A DNA stretch of 64,000 nucleotides, from positions 1,722,669-1,786,668 of the forward strand of contig LR746276.1 of NCBI GenBank assembly GCA_902729315.2. The letters run 5' to 3'. How positions within the stretch are numbered: position 1 is the first letter of the stretch; every line of letters begins with the position of its first letter. The translations under genes were made by a program, and so were the position numbers. Below the pieces are notes generated by a model, which searched no databases, was not told where the DNA came from, and saw only the letters and a list, made by a program, of their open reading frames with translations. The DNA is from Spirodela intermedia. Lineage: Eukaryota > Streptophyta > Magnoliopsida > Alismatales > Araceae. Below, one piece after another: positions 56,174 to 64,000 of the stretch.

Positions 56174-56544
56174 TAGCACCACCCATTGATGCCGCCACCT
56201 AGCACCACACCCACCACCGCAAGTGCATAGATGGTTCAGTACAGTATTAGAGACGAAAGTATCCACATATGTTAATACATTCTTGCATTTTAATTAATAC
56301 ATTGTTGCAAGCATCTCACTTCAAAATAATTTCACTAGCAATCATTATCAATTTTATTCTTTCTTGAAATTAAATTTGTGTATTAACCCATGCCTCATAA
56401 TGACTAATTTATGGATTCTAGTCATCGAATAAATTATGTGTGAATTAAATTATATAGAGGAATATATAGATATATAAAAGAAGAGTGGTTGCTAGCTTGG
56501 ATAGAGTTTTTTGTACCCTCATGATATAAAACTAAAATGCACAT
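56174..56544 (+). repeat. 3' flank of the P450 unit (copy 7)
   Basis: CCACCACCGCAAGTGCATAG ATGG, AAGTATCCACATATGTTAAT, TTGCATTTTAATTAATACAT and CCCATGCCTCATAATGACTA match the other flanks with more decay. It ends in AAACTAAAATGCACAT, the left target site of the next solo LTR. Confidence 0.7.
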
Positions 56545-58291
56545 TAATAAGTCTCCATTATTATGAGTTAATAATTAGTTAATAATATATTTTATATATT
56601 ACCTCATGATAAATAGTCTTATATTTACCTTAAATTAGGAAAAAAAGTTTACGGTTGATTATGTGACTATTGTGAATTTATGGTTAATTATGTGATTTTA
56701 AATTATTTTTAGATCTATATTTGAGATAAAATAAAGATAAATAAATAATATGAAAAGGGGGGAGCCCACTAGCTAGCCAACACTTGGCAGCTGACCCATA
56801 GAGGGCACTATGCTTGAGTGGGTGGACCCGAGCTAGGAGAACAAAGAGCTAGGCTCTAGTGGCCAAAGGACCCACATACACATGTGCATCACACCTCTTC
56901 CATGTCACTAAGGGGGGCTGGACACATGCATGAAGCAAGTTATGAACACATTACATGTGTATGAGGGGTAGACCACTTGGTATAGCCCTCTCCCTAGGTG
57001 GTCCTCACCATTTTATTTATGGGAGAAGGAACTTGAATACCAAAGGAGGTCCAAACTTATATTCAACTCAAAGGTCTGGATAAAATTAATGTGGGATGAA
57101 AACATAGAACACAAACAAAATAATGTCAAAAAGACCTCTATGTTAAGAGAAGGTAACATGGTCATGTGCTCACTATTTTAAGGGTATTTTGATAATTGAT
57201 TAAATTTCTCTTATGAATCCATGTAATTGATGAAGGTTAGAATCTCACTAACGTCAAAAAGCATAGTTTTATTATATATTAACTCTTTGATTTTTCTATA
57301 GAATGTCAATCAACAATCAAATTGTTAAAAGTACTTGATCATCAACAAAATTTTCATGGACAATATTCACAAATAACTGTTAGCAACTAATTGAGGATTT
57401 CAGATAAAAAAATCACAAATTCCTCGAAGAAATCATCTATGGTTGGTGGATGAAAAAGTCATTGTTGGGAGCAAGGCAATCAACGAAGAGGTTTGTCACA
57501 ATCTCTTCAAAGTATTCTAAATACAATAAAGAGCCTCCTCTTGTTGTGCAAACCTAAAGATGAAGCCCTTTGAGACACTCTACCTCCACCAAGCTCAAAC
57601 CTTCATCAAGTGACAATCGTCAAAGTTCATCATTATTGTATTTTCACTATGGGGGGTGACAGCTGCCCAAGACACTTCACAAACATTATTCTTCATCTTA
57701 TGGACTTCATATGGGAATTCAAAGAGTGTCTATGACTATGCACATCTAAGGAGAGGATTTGATGCTATGGGCATCCTTCAAAAACTTTTCAAATCATAGA
57801 ATTTTGACAATCACCGTTGTGACATCAAAACTTTATTTTTTTATTTAAAACTATTAATCCTTAAATTAATGATAGTTTACTTGAATTTAAGTTTCTCAAT
57901 TATTATTTAGTCAATTGTAATTCATTTGAAATTTACATATTTAAATTTCATCAATTAGTCATTGTAATTATTTATGCAATAATCCTCTGGTAGAACTTTG
58001 TTTCTACCCAAATCATTGTACTTAAATTTCTTTCTTTAAATTTTTAAAGGATTTTCTTATAATTGTTTAGTCCAAAAATCACATAAAATCAGATTCTTTG
58101 CAAATAATTTTGAAATTTTATTATCTTACATCTTTGTGATTGATCTAAAACATCCTCACTATTTTTAAAGTTTTTATCAAATGATAATTAATATTTTTTA
58201 AGATATTTTAAAATATATATAAAAATTAATATTTTTAATTTTATAAATTTTAAATTTACATGATTTAATAAAAAATGACCAAGTCATATCA
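56545..58291 (-). mobile_element. Old solo LTR of the 58793 family
   Basis: TAATAAGTCTCCATTATTAT ... AATGACCAAGTCATATCA aligns along its length with 43153-44808 and 58793-60427. The first G of TG is mutated. Flanks CACAT / AACAT would be a target duplication with one mismatch. Nearly all CG dinucleotides of the young copy are lost, so this is the oldest of the three. Confidence 0.8.
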
Positions 58292-58792
58292 AACATCAAG
58301 AGAAATCAAGAGCACTTAAAAAGTAATAGAGAAAAAACTAGTTAGGGCACTAATAAGATTCCTAAAAATGATTAATAGCCATCCCCTTGTTGTGACTATA
58401 GATACCTAGTCTTTTCCTCCTTTTGAAGTACAATAAAAGCCTTAAGGGCTTATTGATATAGCCCAAAACCTAGACAGTGAAGAGGAAAGAAACTAGAGGC
58501 CTAAATACATTAAAATTGGACCACAAAGAGAAGAATGTTCAAAGAAGGCCCAATAGCTAGTTAGGACTAATAAAGACACAAAAAAATTCTTTAAGAAAGC
58601 TACTTTATGTCTCTTTTCTTTAAGAAGGTGTTTTAAGTCCTATCTAGAGTCTATCCCATAATCTATTTAAGATCTTACTCTATTAGAGTCCATTTTAGGT
58701 CATTTTAGATATAGTCAAAGTTTGTCACTAAGATCTGTTCAAGATCTTCTTTTTAGGAGTGCCCCACCTCCTTTTTAGCCTATATAAAGGCT
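58292..58792. other. AT-rich sequence between two LTRs
   Basis: No gene. Contains TAGAGTCTATCCCATAATCT / TAGAGTCCATTTTAGGTCAT and a TATATAAAGGCT box right before the next LTR, suggesting remains of another LTR. Confidence 0.4.
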
Positions 58793-60427
58793 TGATAAGT
58801 CTTCATTATCATGAGTTAATAATTAGTAAATAATATAGTTTTAGCCTTAACTCGTGATAAATAGACTTATATTTGTGTTAAAGTGTGAAAAGTGGTTTTC
58901 AGTTGATTAATGTGATTTTTTGGGTAATTATGTGATTTTATACGAATTTATATGATTTTTATAGTCTTACTTTTGAGATAAATGAAGAAAAAGAAATAAA
59001 AATAAAAATATTGCAAATTGGGGGGACCCGCCGGCCAGCCGGGCTCGCAAGCAGGTCGGAAGCGCAGTCAAGGAATAGCCGCGAGCAGGGGCTCGAGCAG
59101 CTTGAACCGATGGGGGCACGTGTGCGCTACTCCTCTTCCACGTCACTGGTGGCCAGCCGGCTATGGGGCAAGGAGTGGTCGTACACGCGCGAGAAAGGGA
59201 CTTTGTTTAGAAATATAACATTTCTATTTTCGCCCGAAAATTCGGCGCACAACCGATGTGGGACTAAACCCATCACCTTCCTTAGAAGAGGCGGGGCAAC
59301 CGGCACGGGTTCGAATCCTCCCAGAGTCAAAACTCATATTTTTATCTAATTATCGCGACTTTCTTGTAGATCGTCGGTGAAGGATTAAGCAACTAGAATC
59401 ACTAGATCATCGGCAAAAATCTCGTCAACGCAATTCGTAGAGCATTGTTACTCAAATTGCTAAAGGATTCACGATAAAAGGATCGCGAATCCATCGAGTA
59501 AATCATCTCCGATTGATCGACGAACAAGCCGTCGTCGGGAAGAAGACGATCCGCCAGGAGATGAGTCGCTACCTCCTGAGAGCGTACCAGATGCTATGAA
59601 GAGCCTCCTCTTGCTGCGCGGACCTGAGGATGAAGCTCCCTGACACGCGCCCCACCTCCATCCAGCTCATCTCCGTCGGGTGACAGCCGCTGGAGAGCCG
59701 CAAAGTTGCCATTTTTCCGTTCCGTCGGGTGACAGCTGCCGGAGATGATTCGACGACCCACTTCATTGATCTCTAGACTTTGCAAGGAGATCTAGAGATT
59801 GCCCATGTCGTCTTTGTCCAAAGAGAGCCTTCGAGGCCATGGATACTGCACGACGATCCTCCCGAACGCTCAAGATTCTGGTGCATCGCCGATGCATCGC
59901 TGTCGCGACGCCGAAACTCTATTTTTCTGCTTTCAACTTACTTTACGGTTCATTTAGTGATAATTTCTGTGGTTTGAATTTACCAAAATATACTTCGTTC
60001 ACTTACAATTCTTCCGGATTTTACAGATCTTAATTTGATCAATCAAATCGTCTATAATCGCTTACATAAGAATTGCCGAGTGGAACTCTATTTCCGCCCG
60101 ATTCGCATTCGCCGGGTGCTGATGTCATCTTGACGTCCGCACCCTTATTTCCCTATTTTGTAAATTTTAAATATATTTCCTTTTCATTTCTTAGTATAAA
60201 ATTCATATAAAATAGTATTCTTTGAGAAAAAATTCTGAATAATTACCAGATATTATATTACATCCCTATGATCGACTTGGAAAATTATCTCTATTTTTTG
60301 GAAGTTTTATTGAATTATAATTGATATATTTGTTCAGAAATACTTCTAAATATCCGAAAAATCGTATTTTCTAGTTTTATAAATTTTAGATTTGTGTGAT
60401 TTAATATACAACGACTAAGTCGCGTCA
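58793..60427 (-). repeat. Gypsy 3' LTR (1635 bp), CpG-rich young copy
   Basis: TGATAAGTCTTCATTATCAT ... GACTAAGTCGCGTCA. Two solo relatives lie at 43153 and 56545. It contains a GGTTCGAATCC word at 59308-59318 (matches the Pol III B box / tRNA T-arm) and two copies of CCGTCGGGTGACAGC (59674 and 59728). CG sites are largely intact. The 112-codon + frame at 59011-59349 is LTR sequence, not a gene. Confidence 0.88.
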
Positions 60428-62020
60428 AATTTTTCACCCCCCAACTTAAATCATTGCTAGTCTCTTAGCAATGAAATTATGAGAATAAAAATTTACAAAT
60501 CTCAAACATCATATTTGAATACATAAAAAAATACAATTTAAAATGATGCACCTTTAGACACTTTGGACTCTTATATCAAGTATTTAAGAATGATGTCAAG
60601 CACTTAAATGTTTAAGCACTCTTTGGAATAACAATCTAGACTTCACTTCTTCTATTCACATCTTTATCACTTCTTCACTCATAGATATATTTACAAGATG
60701 TTCCAATTATCAATAATCATCTAAGAATAATATTGATCCTACATTTCCTTTTTTCTATAGCTTGATTTTTGAAGTTTGCACTATATTTCTTCCTTCTCTT
60801 TTTTTATATATATATATGGTGGATAAGTAGCTTTTTCTATAAACAAATTTCGACAATAAGAATGATGTCTCACACCCTCCATGTGTACTCTTCATTTTCA
60901 GGGCTTTCACTTTATCCACTTATTTTGCAGCAAGAGTTTTTCTATACACGATTTTTGACAATGAGAATGATGTCTCACACCCTCCATCTGTACTCTTCGT
61001 TTCTAGATTTTTCACATTGCTCTCTTTTTTTTTTTCGAAATAAGTGATTTCTTCTCACAAGTCCTATAGATCAGGGTACAAAAATCTCTATTAAACTCAA
61101 ATGATCAATCAAATTTTCACATCAAGTAAATACTATCCATCAAGATCATGAAGTGAAAATCTGTAAAATCAAATCCATGTTATCTATCATATATCCAAGG
61201 AGTATTCCAACATTTCATGCTACTAGATCATTCTTTTGACTCAATAATAATCTTCCTAGTATCTTTTGGTATCAATCAATCTAATTGATTTAATTTTTTA
61301 TGCATGCAATATGATGTAAGAAATTTGTAAATTAGATAGCTCTGACAATTTCGTTTTCTATTTTCAGTTTTATTTTTAGCAACAATAAATTTGTCATAAA
61401 TAAATCAAAACTATCCTCTTTATAGCTGTAATTTCGAATTTTAGTAATATACGTCTAGGGGATTGAAATGTGAGAAAAGGGTCTCTAGAATTTCAAATTT
61501 CGAGCTGTTTTTTGTCTGCTGTTTTTGACAGTCTATTGTTCCTAACAGAAAATCAGAAAATAGATGTTGCAGTTTTTCTGAATTTTATTTTATTTTTTAT
61601 TTTTTCAGTTGCTGTTCTAATGCAAACACATGTTCTTAATCGTCCTACAGCATAAATTAATAATGAATACTTCACCCCCCAACTTAAAAATGACATTGTC
61701 CTCAATGACACAGAAAAATCGAAACAGAATATGTAGAAAATATAATTTTCAAGTGAAGCATGCATATATGCAAAGTTAAGTATTAAAAATATTGTCATAA
61801 ATGATAAAGCTCAGAAAGACATCACTTCAACCTCATTTTTAATTTTTCACTTCGTCTTACACTCCTCTTGCACTTTTTCGAAAAAACAAATACAGAAACA
61901 AGTACTGCAAAATTCTAAGAAAAATAGAGCTTAAAAAAAATCAAATAGAATGAAATAAAAACCATGGGTTGCCTCCCATACAACGCTGAATTTAATGTCT
62001 TCAGCTGGACAGCTCTTAGA
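60428..62020 (-). other. Non-coding 3' interior of the gypsy element with two purine tracts
   Basis: TTTCACCCCCCAACTTAAAT at 60432 and CTTCACCCCCCAACTTAAAA at 61671 are near-identical complements of a polypurine tract ~1.24 kb apart. The ACCCTCCATGTGTACTCTTC block repeats at 60875 and 60979. No gene; frames here are short and AT-biased. Confidence 0.65.
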
Positions 62021-62425
62021 TCATATAAGATGATTTATGGCCATCAAAATATATTTGTATCCCAAGGTAAGTTTCATGATATTCTTTTTCAAATTTAGCA
62101 TAGATTCATATACTTCATATATATACCTTGACATACTTTCAGCCAAAACAAAATGGGAATTAACAAAATTTTCCCAAAAATAATATTTCCATTTTGAAAA
62201 GAATCTTTCCTCATTTCTATCTTGTTTTGTAGGGCTCTCATTCATTAATAAATACTTTCTATTAATAGACCATAAAATGTGATTAGGCCATATAATTTTC
62301 AAATTAGCTCTTACCCAATCTAGAATTTTTTCATCTAAATTGATATCTCTAATTCTTCCATTCATCCATTTCTTAATGTCTTCTTTTATCTGCATAATCT
62401 TCCCCTGTTTCATTTTATCTTCCAT
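62021..62425 (-). CDS. Retrotransposon frame of unknown function (134 aa)
   Basis: Open frame downstream of gag in the gypsy element. Rich in Lys, Ile and Trp (WMNGRIRDINLDEKILDWVR, IWPNHILWSINRKYLLMNES), with no recognised domain, signal peptide or clear membrane segment. It ends GYKYILMAINHLI just before the GGCAACCCATG hallmark. The + strand remnant at 32404-32679 ends similarly (GYKMFMATDHLL), so both belong to one family of 3' domains. It could be a degraded pol or accessory frame. I cannot assign a function. Confidence 0.5.
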   Translation of the reverse strand: MEDKMKQGKIMQIKEDIKKWMNGRIRDINLDEKILDWVRANLKIIWPNHILWSINRKYLLMNESPTKQDRNEERFFSKWKYYFWENFVNSHFVLAESMSRYIYEVYESMLNLKKNIMKLTLGYKYILMAINHLI

Positions 62426-62614
62426 ACATATTTGTTCAATTTACGAGGAGTGAAATATTTCAAGCTTAGAAATAATTCTAATGGGCTGTAGGTTTTGAAG
62501 GATGGAAGGATTGTCTTCTTTAATCTCAAATCTAATGAATTCAGTAAAATTCACATTTTCTCCTCCAAAATTATCTCTATATTCATATCCATTATTTTCG
62601 TTTCTCTCTATGAG

Positions 62615-64000
62615 TTAAATCAACTCTTTTTCTAGCTTTTCGTTTCTCAACTTATCAAATTCTTCATCTTCCCATGAGCTATCTTTTAATTTCGGTATAT
62701 GATATACATCATCATCCTCACAATCAACATCTATGGCTGCAAAATTATGATTAGATTTATTAATTTCGTCTCTTACATCTCCCAAATCAATTGATTTTTC
62801 CTCACCTGAAATATGTTTTTCTTCATTTCTGTCCTTACTCCCTTCTACTAAAATTTGGATGTTTTTTTCATGATCAGCTACTGTTTCTTCATCTAAGGGC
62901 TCTTTCTCCTCATCATCCTCACTATATTCATTCATCAATTGTGAACAATAAATGATTTTATTCAAATTTTATGCTACTATATTTTCGGCCTTAATATTCT
63001 CATTTACTTCTAATGGATCATCAATTTCTTCTAATAATTGAAAATAAGGATCAAGTAAAATATTCTCACTCAATGTATTCACTGTCCTAACATTTTCATT
63101 TCGTGGGTTTTTTTCTAGATTTATCTAGTTAGACTCTCCTTGCTGAAATCTTACTGTTGGACAGTTTCCTAAATTTTCTATGGGTTGACTAGGTAACTGC
63201 CCCTCTTCTCTCTTATTCCCAAGAGCCTCTATAATTTGTTCCTGGTACAACATCATTTGATTCATAGTTTGTTGCATCATTTGGCTCATAGTTTGTTACA
63301 TCATTTGGCTCATTTTCTGCATCATTTCTATAGTATCAAGTTGGGTTTGAGAGGGCTGATTTTTCTAAAATCTGTTTTCTTGTTTGAGACGAAATTCAGA
63401 GTTTGAATTGGATCTAAGTGCTTCTGGATTTTGAATATTATTTGAGTTTCTCCACGAAAAATTATTCCCCCAATAGGATTATAAGAATTAGAAAAATATT
63501 CCCTATTTTTACTAAAATCGTGGGGTACTTGCACTTATTCTTGCCTAGGATGATATTGAAATTCGAAATGATCATTTTCACCATACATAAGACGTGTACT
63601 ATTTGAATTAAATTGAGGGTTAAGAGGCTTTCTAATATTGTAAATAAGTAAATCAAGTTTTTCTAATCTTTGATTAATCTGATTAACCTCATTTTTAAAT
63701 TTAGAATCATCATCATGATGCAATTCATAAATTCCTCTCTTCATATCCCTGTCATATAATTCAAAAGAGGCTTGATCTCTAGAATTTTCACTTAAATTCT
63801 CATAAAGATTGTAAATTTCATCAGGAGTTTTCTCCATAAAAGCTCCTCCACATATAAAATCAACCATATTTTTATGTTGTTCTAATAATCCATCATAAAA
63901 AAATTTATTGAGCTGCCACTTGGGTATAGCATGATGAGGACAATTTCTAAGTAAATCTTTGAATGTTTCCCATGTCTCATGTAAAGTTTACCTTGGTCTT
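62615..64000 (-). pseudogene. Gypsy gag (5' part cut by window, several stops)
   Basis: From the window edge the minus strand reads LHETWETFKDLLRNCPHHAI, PKWQLNKFFYDGLLEQHKNM and VDFICGGAFMEKTPDEIYNL. This is the classic Athila/Tat-type retrotransposon gag (family pattern ERFKxLLRxCPHHGxPxWxxxxxFYxGL). A coiled stretch near 63660-63700 (NEVNQINQRLEKLDLLI) follows. Then come a Met/Gln-rich repeat near 63240-63330 and an acidic tail (EYSEDDEEKEPLDEE, 62870-62930). Stops near 63533, 63291 and 62969 split it. No zinc knuckle was seen. Confidence 0.78.

Larger units (their letters stand above)
58793..64000 (-). mobile_element. Gypsy retrotransposon, apparently gag-only, runs off window
   Basis: Minus strand. 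3' LTR 58793-60427 is followed by the complement of a purine tract (CACCCCCC at 60436), ~1.5 kb without coding sequence, a 134-codon frame of unknown function and a broken gag reaching the window edge. Between gag and the LTR I find no protease, reverse transcriptase, RNase H or integrase, so the element looks non-autonomous. The words GAAGACATTAA...GGGAGGCAACCCATG (reversed at 61963-62010) and the gag style point to the Athila/Tat side of gypsy. The 5' end is beyond the window, so pol placed elsewhere cannot be excluded. Confidence 0.75.

Noticed and set aside
59290-59330. tRNA gene at the GGTTCGAATCC word
   Set aside because: No acceptor or anticodon stem can be folded around it by eye; only the T-arm/B-box word is present.
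59011-59349. 112-codon + strand frame
   Set aside because: Lies wholly in the gypsy LTR, on the strand opposite to the element, and is destroyed in the two older LTR copies.

Overview
The window is nuclear DNA of a flowering plant. AT-rich, repeat-filled sequence is broken by a few short, very GC-rich, intronless reading frames. The strong GC contrast of these single-exon genes fits a monocot better than a eudicot, but the species cannot be named from the sequence alone.

The only convincing host genes are a tandem family of cytochrome P450s, all on the + strand and all of CYP89 (CYP89A-like) type. Four copies are intact: 11234-12730, 22244-23746, 26474-27976 and 53496-54995. Three are broken: 38253-38991 has a 755-base internal deletion with a frameshift and has lost the heme cysteine; 42118-42511 has an early stop, a frameshift and a truncation; 55502-55662 is only a 3' end. 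Each copy carries recognisable remains of the same proximal promoter and the same 3' flank, and copies 3-6 also share a longer upstream segment. The unit of duplication was therefore gene plus flanks. The promoters fall into two groups (copies 1-3 and copies 4-6). The intact proteins keep the membrane anchor, C-helix WxxxR, I-helix (A/G)GTDTT, ExxR, PERF and FGVGRRICPG. They differ most in the B-C loop and just after the K-helix, where P450 substrate recognition sites lie. The best-studied relative, Arabidopsis CYP89A9, acts on chlorophyll catabolites in senescence; the substrates here are unknown.

Layout. 1-4.5 kb: decayed Ty3/gypsy element with a + strand integrase remnant between two ~0.95 kb direct repeats. 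4.57-11.01 kb: minus-strand Ty1/copia element, ending 224 bases before the start codon of P450 copy 1. 12.83-19.0 kb: a second minus-strand Ty1/copia element, starting 96 bases after the stop of copy 1. 19-22 kb: unclassified sequence. 22-28.6 kb: P450 copies 2 and 3. 28.8-33.3 kb: copia and gypsy fragments. 33.3-42.5 kb: pseudogene copies 4 and 5 with their duplicated upstream segments. 42.5-48 kb: nested gypsy fragments and solo LTRs. 48.3-55 kb: a doubled upstream segment and P450 copy 6. 55-58.3 kb: a P450 3' fragment and solo LTRs. 58.8-64 kb: the 3' part of a minus-strand, apparently gag-only gypsy element that runs off the window.

Solo LTRs with target-site duplications are unusually well preserved at 33586-35367 (GCTAT), 43153-44808 (CCATC) and 45841-48011 (CATGG). 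The first and third interrupt paralogous segments whose uninterrupted sister copies in the window confirm the insertion. I found no tRNA, rRNA, CRISPR or bacterial-type feature. I do not see a clearly new biological system. The most interesting content is the evolution of this P450 array: promoter subclasses, patchwork between copies, stepwise decay, and transposons pressed against a live gene.
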